NCBI RefSeq assembly: GCF_024362405.1
Contig: NZ_CP101454.1
Location: 1,798,001-1,862,000, forward strand
Origin: Halorarius litoreus
GTDB taxonomy: Archaea; Halobacteriota; Halobacteria; Halobacteriales; Haloarculaceae
Direction: 5' to 3'
Length of the DNA stretch: 64,000 nucleotides
The notes beneath the pieces were generated by a model. That model saw only the letters and a program-made list of their open reading frames with translations. It made no database searches and was not told the origin of the DNA. Below, piece after piece: positions 9,451 through 19,294 of the stretch. Position 1 is the stretch's first letter. Each line of letters starts with the position of its first letter. Position numbers and translations under genes: made by a program.

Positions 9451-11276
9451 TATACTGCCTCCGTGAGTTCGATCCGCGGGGCGATACCGAGCGCCTTCAT
9501 CTCGTCGAGCAGGAGCTTGAACGCGTAGCTCATCTCCACCTCGTGGACGTCCGTCTCCTCCTCGCAGTTCGGACAGTAGACACGCCGCTGTTCGACGTTC
9601 TCGACGGCGGTCATGCCACACTGCCCGCAGACGTAGATGAACTCCCGGTCGGACTCGTCCAGGAGTCGTTCCTTCAGGGCCATGGCCGCGCCGTGCCCGA
9701 TGAGCACGTCGCGCTCCATCTCCCCGACACGCAACCCACCTTCACGGGCGCGACCCTCAGTGGGCTGGCGCGTGAGCACCTGCACCGGGCCGCGCGAGCG
9801 GGCGTGAATCTTGTTCGAGACCATGTGGTAGAGCTTCTGGTAGAAGATGACGCCCACGAAGATCTCGGCCTCGATCTTTTCGCCGGTGACGCCCGAGTAC
9901 ATCACTTCCTTCCCGTTCGACTGGAAGCCGTTCTCGACGAGCGTGTTCCGGAGGTCCTCCTCGTCCTCGCCGGTGAAGGCGGTGCCGTCGACACGGCGGC
10001 CCTCGAGCGAGCCGACCTTGCCGCCGAGCATCTCGAGGATGTGCCCGACCGTCATCCGCGACGGCAGCGCGTGCGGGTTGACGATGAGGTCCGGGACGAC
10101 GCCCTCCTCGGTGAAGGGCATGTCCTCCTGCGGGGCGATGTGGCCGACGACACCCTTCTGCCCGTGTCGGGACGCGAACTTGTCGCCGAGTTCCGGAATC
10201 CGCTGGTCGCGCACCGAGACCTTCGAGAGCTTCGAGCCGTCCTCGCCTTCCATCAGCGTGACGGTGTCGACGACGCCCGATTCGCCCGAGCGCATCGTCA
10301 CCGAGGTCTCACGTCGCTTCTGCGGCGAGAGGCCACCCATGTCGTCCGGCTCTTCGAGGAACCGGGGCGGGGAGGTCTTCCCGAGCAGGACGTCGTTCTC
10401 CCCCACACGTGTTTCGGGGTTGACGAGGCCGTCCTCGTCGAGGTGGTTGTACGCGTCCTCGCCGCGAGCGCCACGAACGTCGTCGTCGGGCATCTCGAAG
10501 CGGTCCTCCTGGCCGCCGGGGTAGCGCCGTTCCTCGCCCTCGTACGTCCGGAAGAAGTGCGAGCGCGCGAGCGCGCGGTCGATGGACCCACCATTAAGAA
10601 CGAGCGCGTCCTCGATGTTGAACCCCTCGTAGGACATCACGGCGACGACGAAGTTCTGTGCCGCGGGGCGGTCGTCGTAGCCGATCTGTTCGGTGGTCTG
10701 CGTCTTCACCAGCGACAACTGCGGGTAGTGCAGGAGGTGCTGGCGGGTGTCCGGACGAATCCGATAGTTCGCGCTCGGGAGCCCGAGCGACTGCTTGATC
10801 ATCCCCGACCCCATCGTAATCCGGGGCGAGGCGTTGTGCTCGGGGTACGGAATCATCCCGGCCCCGATACCGAAGATGAGCTGCGGGTCGACTTCGAGGT
10901 GCGTGTGCTTCTCCGTCAGCTCCTCCTCGTCGACGGCGACGAGGATGTCCTCTTCCTCCTCGGCGTCGATGAACTCGATGTAGCCGCGGTCGACGAGGTC
11001 GTCGAACTCGACGTCGCCCGCCTTCACGGCCTCGATCTCCTCCTCGGAGACGAGCGTCTCGCCGCCCTCGACGACGAGCAGCGGGCGCCGGGCGCGCCCG
11101 GCGTCGGCGTTGATGATGACCTCGTTCGTGCCTTCCTTCACGGAGACGTTGACCATCTCCGAGACCTCGCCGCGACGCCGCGCCTCGCGGACGTTCTTGG
11201 CGAGCTGGTGCGGTTCCGGATGGGTCCCGATGAGCGACCCGTTGACGTAGATTTTGGCTTCTCGCTGACTGCTCAT
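9450..11276 (-). CDS. rpoB1: DNA-directed RNA polymerase subunit B'
   Basis: A 608-residue C-terminal half of the archaeal B subunit. Recognisable are the [18 protein letters not shown] region, [17 protein letters not shown] and [20 protein letters not shown], which are beta-family active-site motifs. A C-terminal zinc-binding segment has CGQCG and CPNC pairs. It starts one base after the rpoB2 stop and ends overlapping the rpoA1 start, so it sits in the tightly packed polymerase operon. Confidence 0.97.
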   Translation of the reverse strand: MSSQREAKIYVNGSLIGTHPEPHQLAKNVREARRRGEVSEMVNVSVKEGTNEVIINADAGRARRPLLVVEGGETLVSEEEIEAVKAGDVEFDDLVDRGYIEFIDAEEEEDILVAVDEEELTEKHTHLEVDPQLIFGIGAGMIPYPEHNASPRITMGSGMIKQSLGLPSANYRIRPDTRQHLLHYPQLSLVKTQTTEQIGYDDRPAAQNFVVAVMSYEGFNIEDALVLNGGSIDRALARSHFFRTYEGEERRYPGGQEDRFEMPDDDVRGARGEDAYNHLDEDGLVNPETRVGENDVLLGKTSPPRFLEEPDDMGGLSPQKRRETSVTMRSGESGVVDTVTLMEGEDGSKLSKVSVRDQRIPELGDKFASRHGQKGVVGHIAPQEDMPFTEEGVVPDLIVNPHALPSRMTVGHILEMLGGKVGSLEGRRVDGTAFTGEDEEDLRNTLVENGFQSNGKEVMYSGVTGEKIEAEIFVGVIFYQKLYHMVSNKIHARSRGPVQVLTRQPTEGRAREGGLRVGEMERDVLIGHGAAMALKERLLDESDREFIYVCGQCGMTAVENVEQRRVYCPNCEEETDVHEVEMSYAFKLLLDEMKALGIAPRIELTEAV

Positions 11277-11277
11277 G

Positions 11278-12840
11278 TTAGTCGTCTGCGGGGGCGTCCA
11301 CGGTCTCGATGCCGGGGATGCCGTTTACGCCCATAGAGGCGAGTTCGCGCTTCAGTTCCTGCTCGTCTTCGACGTTCTGCGACAGCTCCATCGCCTGCGC
11401 GAAGTTCTTCACGAGCCCACAGTTCGGCCCCTCCGGCGTCTCGGAGGGACAGATGCGACCCCACTGGGTCGCGTGCAGGTCACGCGCCTCGAAGTGGGGC
11501 TGCGAGCGGGAGAGCGGCGAGCGCAGGCGGCGAAGGTGGGAGAGCACACCCATGTAGTCGGTGCGGTCCACCAGTTGTGAGACCCCGGAGCGGCCACCCA
11601 CCCAGTTCCCGGTCGCGATGGGGTGCTCCAGGCGTTCGGTCAGCACGTCCGAGCGGACGACCGTGTTCACGGAGAGCTTCCGGTTCCGCATGTTCGCGCG
11701 CTCGAGCTGGTACTTCACGTCGCGCGAGAGCTTGTTGAGCGCCGTCCGGAACAGGTCCTTCATCAGGTCGCCGCTGACCTTGAGGCGCTTGTTCGCGTAG
11801 TGGTCCTTGTCGTCGGACTCGCGGCGCTTGAGTGCGAGCTCGAAACACGCCTCGGCCATCCGACAGAGGTAGACCGCCTTGTTCATCCGCGTCTCCTCGT
11901 CCTCGACGCCCTCCTCGTGGAGGTGCGGCAGGAGGTAGCGGTCGATGACGTAGTTGGCGCGCTTCAGCTGGTAGTTCTTCCCCTGCCCGCTGGCGACGCG
12001 CTTCCCGAGGGTCTCGATGGCCTCGTTGGTCGACTGGACCTCGGCGGCCTCCAGGTTCTCCAGCATGAACTTCACGACTTCGGGGTCGTCGCTCACGCGG
12101 TGGACGATCTCCTCGTCCGATTCGAGCCCGAGGGCGCGGACGAGCGTGACGAAGTTGATGCTCCCCGACACCGAGGGGAACGACACTTCGAGGATGCCCT
12201 GGCGGTTGCGCTCACAGAGGACGAGCGCGCGGTAGCCACGACGCTGGCTGAACGTCTTCGCGACCTGAATCTCGTCGCCGTACTTCGTGTCGTACTCCGC
12301 GAGGATCTTGTTCGGCGCGAGGTCCTCGCTCGTCATCAGCACGCGCTCGGAGCCGTTGACGATGAAGTAGCCGCCGGGGTCGGCGGGGTCCTCGCCGATC
12401 TCGATGAGGTCCTCGTCGGTGAAGTCGGCGATGTTACACTTGTCCGAGCCGACCATGATCGGCATCCGGCCGATCTTCGTCTCGCTCTGGTCGACGATGT
12501 GTTCCTCCTCCTCGTCGCCCCCACGCACGATGGTCATCTCCATGAACACCGGTGCGGAGTACGTGATGTTCCGCAGGCGGGCCTCCTGCGGGTAGAGCAG
12601 TTCCTCGGAGCCGTCGGCCTCGCGGACACGCGGGGTCTCGACCCGTACGTTGCCCAGGTCGACGCGGACGGGCTCTTGGCCCTCCTTGTCGCCGATGTCG
12701 GTTTCGATACTCTCCTTCTCGTCGACCACCCGCTGCATCCCTCGCCCCAGGAAGGCGTTGAACGAGCGGAAGTGGTGCTCTGCCAGGCGGTCCCGCGAGA
12801 AGTACTCCCGCGAGATCGTGCGTCGGCTGTCTCGGTCCAT
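11278..12840 (-). CDS. rpoB2: DNA-directed RNA polymerase subunit B''
   Basis: A 520-residue N-terminal half of the archaeal B subunit. The start [19 protein letters not shown], the [13 protein letters not shown] segment and the C-terminal [20 protein letters not shown] fork-loop region are diagnostic. The split of B into B'' and B' is typical of haloarchaea and methanogens. It lies four bases after the rpoH stop. Confidence 0.97.
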   Translation of the reverse strand: MDRDSRRTISREYFSRDRLAEHHFRSFNAFLGRGMQRVVDEKESIETDIGDKEGQEPVRVDLGNVRVETPRVREADGSEELLYPQEARLRNITYSAPVFMEMTIVRGGDEEEEHIVDQSETKIGRMPIMVGSDKCNIADFTDEDLIEIGEDPADPGGYFIVNGSERVLMTSEDLAPNKILAEYDTKYGDEIQVAKTFSQRRGYRALVLCERNRQGILEVSFPSVSGSINFVTLVRALGLESDEEIVHRVSDDPEVVKFMLENLEAAEVQSTNEAIETLGKRVASGQGKNYQLKRANYVIDRYLLPHLHEEGVEDEETRMNKAVYLCRMAEACFELALKRRESDDKDHYANKRLKVSGDLMKDLFRTALNKLSRDVKYQLERANMRNRKLSVNTVVRSDVLTERLEHPIATGNWVGGRSGVSQLVDRTDYMGVLSHLRRLRSPLSRSQPHFEARDLHATQWGRICPSETPEGPNCGLVKNFAQAMELSQNVEDEQELKRELASMGVNGIPGIETVDAPADD

Positions 12841-12844
12841 TATG

Positions 12845-13072
12845 TTATTCGATCACCAGTCGGTAGACGGTGGCGGTGTCCGTCGTGCGGGAGTCCCGGG
12901 TGATCTCGATGACGTCACCCACGTCGGCGTCGTCGGGAAGCGCCGGGTCCGTCCGCTTGATCTTCGGCAGGTCTGTGCGGTCGATGTCGTACTCGTCCAG
13001 CACGTCCTCGAGGGTCGCCTCGTCGAGGACCGTGTGCTCGGGGACGAGGTTGTGTTGGCTTACATCTACCAT
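12845..13072 (-). CDS. rpoH: DNA-directed RNA polymerase subunit H
   Basis: A 75-residue archaeal RpoH (eukaryotic RPB5 C-terminal domain). The [10 protein letters not shown] start and the ending [12 protein letters not shown]...TVYRLVIE are typical. It is the first gene of the rpoH-B''-B'-A'-A''-nusA operon. The promoter must lie in the 13073-13325 gap between it and tRNA-Asp; AT-rich GAATAACAC and GTAGTATC stretches on the minus strand near 13110-13130 are the best candidates. Confidence 0.96.
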   Translation of the reverse strand: MVDVSQHNLVPEHTVLDEATLEDVLDEYDIDRTDLPKIKRTDPALPDDADVGDVIEITRDSRTTDTATVYRLVIE

Positions 13073-13325
13073 GTGTGCGTCTGTCCGGGGAAAGAAGCTG
13101 TCACGAGATACTACAGCGTGTTATTCGCCCGCCGCACAAAACGCTTCCGAAACCGCTGGCCGACGCTCTTCGACCCGCGGCGCCCTGCTGTGGCGTCGCG
13201 GCTTCTATCGCTGTGCAGGTGTGTAACGTACAAGACTCTTGTGCCCGCGGTGTGGTACCCCGCACCGCGCCGCCCGCCTTTGGAAAGCCTTAATAACACC
13301 AGCGGGTTACGCTGAGATGCGTCAG

Positions 13326-13398
13326 GCCCGGATGGTGTAGTGGCCTATCATACAACCCTGTCACGGTTGTGACTCGGGTTCAAATCCCGATCCGGGCG
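13326..13398 (+). tRNA. tRNA-Asp (anticodon GTC)
   Basis: A complete 73-nt cloverleaf. The acceptor strand GCCCGGA pairs with TCCGGGC, followed by discriminator G. The anticodon stem CAACC/GGTTG encloses a loop reading CTGTCAC, giving anticodon GTC. The T-arm has GGTTCAAATCC. No intron and no encoded CCA. A CCTTAATAAC stretch about 30 nt upstream is a likely promoter element. It is divergent from rpoH and followed by the nuclease gene at 13478. Confidence 0.96.
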
Positions 13399-13477
13399 CT
13401 TTCCTCTCTTTCAGTGTTCGTAGACTCTCGTCTGCGCTCCCTCGAACTTTTTTCCTTGGCCAGCGACTGCCGTCTCC

Positions 13478-13906
13478 ATGAGTACCGGTTCGGGTAACAC
13501 GAAAGACCGTGGCGACGAGACGGAGGCGAAGGTCCTCTCCACGCTCCTTGCCGCGGGCTACAGCGTCTCGGTACCGTTCGGTGACAACGACAAGTACGAC
13601 TTGATTGTCGACGACTACGGGGAGCTCCATCGGGTACAGTGTAAGACCGCGTGGCAGAACAAGGCGGAGACGATTCGGTTCAACACGCACTCCCAGACGA
13701 CGAACGACGGGGCGTACCACGAACAGACGTACGAAGACGCCATCGACGCGTTCGTCGTCAGATACCCCGACACCGAGTCGCTCTACTGGATTGACGTCGC
13801 GGAGGCGACGACCCAGAAGATGGAACTCCGCTTCGAGGCGAGTATCGACCACCCGTCGATTAACTGGGCGAGTGACTACGCGTTCGACGGGACCATTCCC
13901 GAGTGA
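13478..13906 (+). CDS. PD-(D/E)XK nuclease, group I intron endonuclease-like
   Basis: A 142-residue protein with the PD-(D/E)XK fold pattern. An acidic residue lies in helix 1 (GDETEAKVL, residues 12-20), the catalytic Asp in YDLIVDD (about residue 41), and QCK at 54-56 supplies the catalytic Lys. The layout resembles small archaeal proteins annotated as group I intron-associated or Holliday-resolvase-like endonucleases. The gene follows tRNA-Asp by 80 nt, a common place for mobile genes, but I see no intron in this tRNA and no flanking repeat. Substrate is unknown. Confidence 0.75.
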   Translation: MSTGSGNTKDRGDETEAKVLSTLLAAGYSVSVPFGDNDKYDLIVDDYGELHRVQCKTAWQNKAETIRFNTHSQTTNDGAYHEQTYEDAIDAFVVRYPDTESLYWIDVAEATTQKMELRFEASIDHPSINWASDYAFDGTIPE

Positions 13907-14003
13907 CCGCTCGCGCGCTGTCGCCCACCGAGTCAGCCCAAAACCTCATACTCTCCCGACGAGACTGGCGCGGTGTGAACGAACAGTTGCACGGTGGGGG
14001 GCG

Positions 14004-14573
14004 ATGAGCGACGGGCGCCCGACCGTTCTGGTCATCGACGACGAGCCGGACCTGGCGGACCTCTATGCGGCTTGGCTGACCAGCGAGTACGACGTGCGGA
14101 CGGCCTACGGTGGCGGCGCGGCCCTCGAGGAGATCGACGAGGAGGTGTCGGTCGCGCTTATCGACCGGCTGATGCCCGACCTCTCGGGCGACGAGGTGCT
14201 CGAACGCATCCGCGAGGAGGGGTACGACTGTCGCGTGGCGATGGTCACCGCGGTGGAGCCGGACTTCGACATCATCGACATGGGGTTCGACGACTACCTC
14301 GTCAAGCCGGTTCGTCGTGAGGAACTCCAGGGGGTCGTCGAGTCGCTGTTGAAGCGGACGACCTACGACGCCCAGCTCCGCGAGTACTTCTCGATGGTGT
14401 CGAAGCGGGCGGCTCTCGAGTCGCAGAAGAGCGACCGCGAACTCGCCGAGAGCGAGGCGTACGCGAGCCTGACCGAGGATATCGAGGCACTCAGTGCGCA
14501 ACTCGACGAGACCACCGCGAGCCTCGATGCGGCGGACTTCGAGGTGGCGTTGCGCAACCTCGACGACGCCTAG
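14004..14573 (+). CDS. Response regulator with HalX domain
   Basis: A 189-residue protein: receiver domain at residues 1-120 with acidic pocket D12-D13, phospho-acceptor D54 in ALIDRLMP, T82 and K101 (DYLVKP). A HalX domain of about 65 helical residues follows, found almost only in haloarchaea and often sensor-linked. No DNA-binding domain is seen. The ATG at 14004 is chosen because the receiver begins directly after it (MSDGRPTVLVIDDEP). Its stop overlaps the stop of the convergent crcB gene. No kinase gene is adjacent. Confidence 0.9.
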   Translation: MSDGRPTVLVIDDEPDLADLYAAWLTSEYDVRTAYGGGAALEEIDEEVSVALIDRLMPDLSGDEVLERIREEGYDCRVAMVTAVEPDFDIIDMGFDDYLVKPVRREELQGVVESLLKRTTYDAQLREYFSMVSKRAALESQKSDRELAESEAYASLTEDIEALSAQLDETTASLDAADFEVALRNLDDA

Positions 14574-14908
14574 AGCAGCCGGCCGACGGCGAGTCCGACT
14601 GTGACCGCGAGCAACGCACCGAGGAGCGTGCCGAGGGCGTTGCGAGCGGCGGCCCGCCGAAAGCCCTCCTCGCCGAGCCGAACCGTCTCGAACGCGAACG
14701 TCGAGAAGGTGGTGAACGCGCCACAGAACCCCGTCCCGAGCGCGAGTGCCGCCGCCGAGGGGAGCGGGGCGGTCGTCACCACCCCGAGCAGGAAGCTCCC
14801 GAGGAGGTTGACCGCGAGCGTGTCGTACGTCGCCGTCTCGACGTGCTCGCTCACGAGGTGGCGGGCGATGGCGCCGGCGACACCGCCGAGGCCGACGAGT
14901 TCCATCAT
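14570..14908 (-). CDS. crcB: CrcB-type fluoride exporter subunit (second of a pair)
   Basis: A 112-residue, four-helix membrane protein of the CrcB/Fluc family, which lets fluoride leave the cell. It has the GxxGAxxRH start (GGVAGAIARH), NLLGSFLLG in helix 2 and the GFCGAFTTFSTFAFE signature containing the pore Phe/Thr/Ser residues. ATG at 14908 overlaps the stop of the preceding crcB (ATGA), so the two are translationally coupled and probably form a heterodimeric channel. A second Met at 14905 is an alternative start. Confidence 0.92.
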   Translation of the reverse strand: MMELVGLGGVAGAIARHLVSEHVETATYDTLAVNLLGSFLLGVVTTAPLPSAAALALGTGFCGAFTTFSTFAFETVRLGEEGFRRAAARNALGTLLGALLAVTVGLAVGRLL

Positions 14909-15273
14909 GCCGACCACCGCGTCACCGCGCGTCCCGCGAGCACGGCGAGGAAGCCGAGGGTGTAGTTCGCAGCGACGTTCGCCACCGCGAGTTCGGGGGC
15001 CAGCCCAGCGGTCTCCAGCGCGAACGTCGAGTACGTCGTGAACGAGGAGAGGAAGCCGGTGCCGGCCACGAGCCGGGTCTCCTCGGAGACGACGCCGACC
15101 AGTCGCTGCTCGTACAGCAACACGCCGAGCAGGAACGCGCCGACGACGTTCGCGACGAGCGTGCCGACCGGGAACGCCCCGGGGAGCGCCAGCGCGATGG
15201 CGTGGCGGGCGATGGCGCCGGCGAACCCGCCAACGGCGATGAGCAGCAGCGTCTCGACACGGCGCCCGTCCAT
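14905..15273 (-). CDS. crcB: CrcB-type fluoride exporter subunit (first of a pair)
   Basis: A 122-residue CrcB/Fluc protein with GGFAGAIARHA near residue 15, NVVGAFLLG in helix 2 and the GFLSSFTTYSTFALE signature around residues 73-87. The second subunit differs clearly in sequence, as in other paired crcB genes that build dual-topology heterodimers. I see no fluoride riboswitch upstream: only 20 nt separate it from the HerA-like ATPase gene, with which it may be co-transcribed. Confidence 0.92.
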   Translation of the reverse strand: MDGRRVETLLLIAVGGFAGAIARHAIALALPGAFPVGTLVANVVGAFLLGVLLYEQRLVGVVSEETRLVAGTGFLSSFTTYSTFALETAGLAPELAVANVAANYTLGFLAVLAGRAVTRWSA

Positions 15274-15293
15274 ATCCTTCGATTCCGCCCCCG

Positions 15294-16301
15294 CTACTCG
15301 TCGGTTTCGACTCCGAGTCGCGGTGCCTCACCACCGTGTGGCGTCGTCCGTTCCCGGACCCGAAGGCTGTGCGCGCGCTCGGTCGCATCGTCGAACACGA
15401 GTGCCTCACCGGGACCTGTGGGGAGGCGGTTGGTCACGGGGCCGTCGACGTACGCTCCCCGAGCCCCGGCGAGCGTCTCGGTGTCCGCACGGCCGGTCAG
15501 TCGGTGGGCGACCAGCAGGTCGGCCTGCGAGACTGCGGTGGACGGGAGCGCGTCGGGCCGCTGCGTGGCGAGGACGACGGACACACCGGGTGCGCGCCCC
15601 CGCGTGAGCAGACGGTCGATGGCCGGCGCGGCGACGCCGTCGAGCACGACGTGCGCCTCGTCGACCAGTAGCCACGGCAGCGGCCCCTCGCCACGGACGC
15701 GACGGTCGTACAGTCCCGTGGCGACGGCCCGAACCACGGCGTTCGTCGCACGCGGTGGCACGTCAGCGAGGTCGAGGACCGTCGGCTCGGTCAGGGCTGC
15801 GATGCCGCCGGCGTCGAACACGTCCCACGACGCCGCGAGCCGCAGGTGGTTGGCCGCGGCGCGACGAGCGTCGGCGTCGGTTCCCGAGACGAACGCTCGC
15901 ATTCCGTCGAGCGTGTCACGCTCGGCGGCCGCCTGCCAGACGAGCACGCCTGCCCCACCGTCGGAATCGAGCCCCACGAGGTCGGGCCACGCTCGTGGCG
16001 GGAGCGCGTCGGCGCGGACGGTCGGCGTCGTCACCCGCGCGCCGACCTCGCGGAGTCCGCGGAACGCGCCCATCAGGTCGACGACGACGGGGACACAGCC
16101 GTCGACGGCGACGAGTTCCTCCGCGAGAACCGCGAGCGTGTTCGACTTGCCGCTCCCACGTTTCCCTACGACGCAGGCGGCGTGCGGCCGCGCACAGTCG
16201 AGTTCGACCGGGGCACCGTCGCTCCCGTCGCGCGCGAGGTAGTGGCCGAACGCGCCAGTCGGGCCTCGTTCGCTCCGCTGTCGACCGATGACTCTGGACA
16301 C
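15294..16301 (-). CDS. HerA/DUF87-like P-loop ATPase
   Basis: A 335-residue ATPase with Walker A VVGKRGSGKSNT (residues 44-55) and Walker B LLVDEAH (around 210). The downstream LTRGRAPGVSVVLATQRPDAL contains the sensor-type Gln/Arg region typical of the HerA-FtsK-VirB4 superfamily. Such short haloarchaeal proteins are annotated as DUF87 or HerA-like. They lack the N-terminal HAS barrel of true HerA, so a DNA-translocase role is possible but not shown. No NurA gene is nearby. The first 40 residues are poorly conserved. Confidence 0.8.
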   Translation of the reverse strand: MSRVIGRQRSERGPTGAFGHYLARDGSDGAPVELDCARPHAACVVGKRGSGKSNTLAVLAEELVAVDGCVPVVVDLMGAFRGLREVGARVTTPTVRADALPPRAWPDLVGLDSDGGAGVLVWQAAAERDTLDGMRAFVSGTDADARRAAANHLRLAASWDVFDAGGIAALTEPTVLDLADVPPRATNAVVRAVATGLYDRRVRGEGPLPWLLVDEAHVVLDGVAAPAIDRLLTRGRAPGVSVVLATQRPDALPSTAVSQADLLVAHRLTGRADTETLAGARGAYVDGPVTNRLPTGPGEALVFDDATERAHSLRVRERTTPHGGEAPRLGVETDE

Positions 16302-16375
16302 GGGGTGGCTGGTCCCGCGCTCCGGGTTGAACCTTCGGGCGAGCGTTCAAGTGGGATGCCGCGGCCACCGGCCCC

Positions 16376-16819
16376 ATGCTCGAACGCTTCCGCACGGACG
16401 AGCGGGCCATCGAGGGGCTCCCCATCAGGCTCGTCGTCGCGCTCGTCGTCGGCGTCGCGTCGCTGTCGGTGATGCTGAACATGCTCAACGGCCTCGCCGC
16501 CATCGGCGTCACGGAACTCGACACCCGGCCCGTCCCCGAGGTGACGACGCCCGGAAACCAGACGCTCGCGGTGCAGGTCGTCGATCCCGACGGCACGGGC
16601 GTCTCGAACGCCACGGTCGTCGCTCGCGGCGAGTCGGTGGTCCTGGAGAGGCCCGCCGTCGCCCGGACGAACGCCTCGGGGTACGCGACGCTCGAGGTCG
16701 CCCCGAAACTCGGCCCCAATCAGCCGGATGGCGAACTCGGGTTCGAGGTGAAACCACCCGCCGGTTCGCAGTACGTCGACCGGCGGGGGAACACGCGGGT
16801 GCTGGTGGTCCGCGACTAG
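16376..16819 (+). CDS. Membrane-anchored protein with carboxypeptidase-regulatory-like Ig domain
   Basis: A 147-residue protein: a charged N terminus, one hydrophobic segment at about residues 17-38 (preceded by ERAIEGLPIR), then an extracytoplasmic domain. The segment VVDPDGTGVSNATVVARGESV with ARTNASGYATLEV is the pattern of carboxypeptidase regulatory-like/transthyretin-type beta sandwiches. The N-terminal arrangement recalls archaeal pilin-type class III signals but I cannot place a cleavage site with confidence. Its stop overlaps that of the convergent flippase gene by four bases. Function unknown. Confidence 0.7.
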   Translation: MLERFRTDERAIEGLPIRLVVALVVGVASLSVMLNMLNGLAAIGVTELDTRPVPEVTTPGNQTLAVQVVDPDGTGVSNATVVARGESVVLERPAVARTNASGYATLEVAPKLGPNQPDGELGFEVKPPAGSQYVDRRGNTRVLVVRD

Positions 16820-18384
16820 ACGGCCTCGCGATACCGCGCGGCGAGCGTCCCGAGCAGGCGGCGCTCGACGGGGTCGAACCCGAGCCACAGCAAGGCCACC
16901 GCGTAGGCGGCCAGCCCGAGTCCGGTGCCGACGAGAACGCCGGCAGTACCGCCGACCAGTGACTGCGCCGCGAGCGCGATGGCGGCCAGCGGGACGGCGG
17001 CGACGAGCGGCTTGGCGTGCGCGCGGGTCAGCGGCTGGAGCCCCTCGAGCCGGTAGAGCACGGCGACTTCGAGGCCGTTGTTGAGCGAGAGCATGAGCAG
17101 GTAGCTCCCGACCACGCCCGCGAGCCCGAACTCGACGGTGAGCGGGATGGCGGTGACGACGAGAACCGCGGTGATGACGGTGTTGACGACCAGCAGCGCG
17201 CGCTGGTGGTCGGTCATCATTAGAAGGATGCCGACGCTCCCGGCGGCGCAGGCGAAGAACTGCGCGAGGATGAACGCGGGCAGTAGCGGCGCGTACTGCA
17301 CGAACGTCGGCCCGAACAGCGCCATCACCGACTCACGATAGACGACGACGGGGACGGCGAGCGCCGTCACGCCCACGAGGACGAGCCGGCTGGTCGCGTG
17401 GTAGAGTCGCTTCAGCGCCACGCGCTCGTCGTCGTCGTGGAGCGCCGCCGCGACCGGCGGCATGAGCTGGTTGACACCCATGAGGGGGAGGCGGACGAGC
17501 ATCCCCACCAGGACCCCGACGGCGAACACGCCGCCCGCGACGCTCGACAGGAAGACGGCGATGAGTGGGTAGAACCCGAGCCGCTGGACGGTCGTCGCGA
17601 TGCTCCCGGCGAACAGCGGTGCCGTGTAGCGGACGTACCGCGCGTGGAGCCGTCTGGCGTCCGGCCCGCGGAGCCGGGGGCGGAGTCCGCGTTCGCGACC
17701 GAGCCAGACGGCGACGGCCGTGCCGACGAGTCCGGCGACGGCCCACACGCCGGCGGCGACGGTCGCGAGGTCCGCGAGGACGAGCCCGGCGACGGCGACG
17801 AGCAGCTGACCGACGGGGAAGCCGACCCGGAGTGCGAGGTTGAGCGGGCCGACCTCCTCCAGCCCGCGGAGGAGTTCGGTGGCGGCCCACAGCCACGCGG
17901 TCGCCGGGAGACCGACGGCGAACAGCCGGAGGAACGTCTCGAAGCGCGCCCCCTCGTTCGCGAGCGCCGTGATTCTCGGCGCGAGGAGGTAGAGGGCGGC
18001 ACCGAACAGCGCCGCGACGCCGACGACGAGCAGGCTCCCGAACGTCGCGACGAGGTCGCGTTCGGTCCGGGGGTCGGCAGTGGGGAGATAGCGGCTCAAC
18101 CCGCTGCGGCAGCCGAGTGCGAGCGAGAGCAGGAACCCCTGAATGCGCCGTGCGAGGACGAACACGCCGTACGCGGCCGCCGAGAAGCCGTTCGTGAGGA
18201 CGGCGGCGAACGCCAGCGCCAGCCCGCGTTCGAGGAGCATGCTCGGGATGGAGACGACTGCACCGTGGGCCACTCGTTCGAGCGCGTCGGCCAGCGCCGC
18301 GTCAGCCGGGTCGTCCGGCTGCTCGTCGGTGACCGCGGCCGTCACCTCCGGCTCGGCGTCAGCGGGGGGCGTCTCCGTCGCCAC
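16816..18384 (-). CDS. Polysaccharide flippase (MATE/Wzx-like, 12-14 TM)
   Basis: A 522-residue multi-helix membrane protein. After about 35 acidic residues come SIPSMLLERGLALAFAAVL and FSAAAYGVFVLARRIQGFL, which resemble the first helices of oligosaccharide flippases of the MOP superfamily. These export lipid-linked oligosaccharides for surface glycan or protein glycosylation. I see at least 12 hydrophobic segments. No glycosyltransferase genes are adjacent, so its substrate cannot be inferred from context. Confidence 0.8.
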   Translation of the reverse strand: MATETPPADAEPEVTAAVTDEQPDDPADAALADALERVAHGAVVSIPSMLLERGLALAFAAVLTNGFSAAAYGVFVLARRIQGFLLSLALGCRSGLSRYLPTADPRTERDLVATFGSLLVVGVAALFGAALYLLAPRITALANEGARFETFLRLFAVGLPATAWLWAATELLRGLEEVGPLNLALRVGFPVGQLLVAVAGLVLADLATVAAGVWAVAGLVGTAVAVWLGRERGLRPRLRGPDARRLHARYVRYTAPLFAGSIATTVQRLGFYPLIAVFLSSVAGGVFAVGVLVGMLVRLPLMGVNQLMPPVAAALHDDDERVALKRLYHATSRLVLVGVTALAVPVVVYRESVMALFGPTFVQYAPLLPAFILAQFFACAAGSVGILLMMTDHQRALLVVNTVITAVLVVTAIPLTVEFGLAGVVGSYLLMLSLNNGLEVAVLYRLEGLQPLTRAHAKPLVAAVPLAAIALAAQSLVGGTAGVLVGTGLGLAAYAVALLWLGFDPVERRLLGTLAARYREAV

Positions 18385-18462
18385 ATCCGTGGCTGGTCGG
18401 TCCCCGTAAAAAGCCCGACGGACGGGTGTGATACCGTCACACCGCTCGATTCGGCGTCGAGG

Positions 18463-19197
18463 TCAGCCCAGCCGCGCCTCCCAGTCTTCCGCGGTCATCG
18501 ACTCACCGGTGACACCGCTGGGCCCCTGGGCAGCCAGCAACACCGCGGCGTCGTTCATCACGTCCGGCTGAAGGATACTCGCCCGCTCGTCGTCCGGGAG
18601 GTGGTCCCAGAACGCCGTGTTCACCCGGCCGCCGGGGTCGAGTGCGTTCACGTTGATGCCCGCGTCCTCGTAGTCGAGCGCGGTGGTTTTCGTCAGCCCC
18701 TCCAGCCCGAACTTCGAGGCGATGTAGGGGCCGTAGCCCGGGACGGCCCGGCGGCCCAGCCCCGAGGAGATGTTGATGACGTTGCCTGCCCCCTGTTCGA
18801 CCATCGGCGGGATGGCCGCCTTCGAGCCGTTGAACACGCCGGTGAGGTTCACGTCGATGATCTGTCGCCACTGCTCCTCGGGCACGTCCGCGAGCGGGCG
18901 GCCGCCGTCCTCGATGCTCAGCAGCCCGATGCCGGCGTTGTTGACGAGCGTGTCCAGTCGGCCGAACGTGTCGAGCGTCTCGTCGACGACCGCCTCCATC
19001 CGAGCGAGGTCGGTCACGTCGGCGGGTGCGACGAGCGTCTCGCCGTCTGTCTCGGCGGCGACGGTATCGAGTGCGTCCTCGTCGCGAGCGACGAGCACGA
19101 CACGTGCGCCCGCCTCGGCGAAGCGGCCGACCATCGACCGGCCCAGCCCGCGGCTCGCGCCGGTCACGACGACGACGTCGTTGTCGAGTGCGTCCAT
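18463..19197 (-). CDS. SDR-family oxidoreductase
   Basis: A 244-residue classical short-chain dehydrogenase. The cofactor loop TGASRGLG is at residues 12-19, NNAG at 86-89, catalytic Ser at 144 (NISSGLG), and the YxxxK pair at Y158/K162. D60-V61 after strand 4 is typical. Residue 38-39 (ARDE) suggests NADP or NAD preference cannot be settled. It is divergent from the crotonase gene at 19295, separated by 97 nt. Substrate unknown. Confidence 0.9.
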   Translation of the reverse strand: MDALDNDVVVVTGASRGLGRSMVGRFAEAGARVVLVARDEDALDTVAAETDGETLVAPADVTDLARMEAVVDETLDTFGRLDTLVNNAGIGLLSIEDGGRPLADVPEEQWRQIIDVNLTGVFNGSKAAIPPMVEQGAGNVINISSGLGRRAVPGYGPYIASKFGLEGLTKTTALDYEDAGINVNALDPGGRVNTAFWDHLPDDERASILQPDVMNDAAVLLAAQGPSGVTGESMTAEDWEARLG

Positions 19198-19294
19198 GCT
19201 CGTCGCTCACCGGGCGGGAGCAAAGGTCGTTCGGGTGGCCGGGCTCGATTCCGGGAGAGGTAGCTATTTGCCCCCTCGTCCACCGTCTCCGCGC

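Noticed and set aside
6244..9528. A 1094-codon plus-strand frame opposite rpoA1
   Set aside because: Shadow frame rich in Val, Leu, Asp and Arg; the minus-strand protein has the NADFDGD catalytic motif.
9451..9621. Upstream extension of rpoA1
   Set aside because: The residues come from the overlapping rpoB1 end in another frame; the conserved start MSYGQAPK lies at 9450.
14908..15293. Fluoride riboswitch before crcB
   Set aside because: Only 20 nt lie between the first crcB gene and the gene upstream; no room for the aptamer.
18770..19294. Upstream extension of the crotonase frame
   Set aside because: It runs antisense through the SDR gene and does not resemble crotonases.
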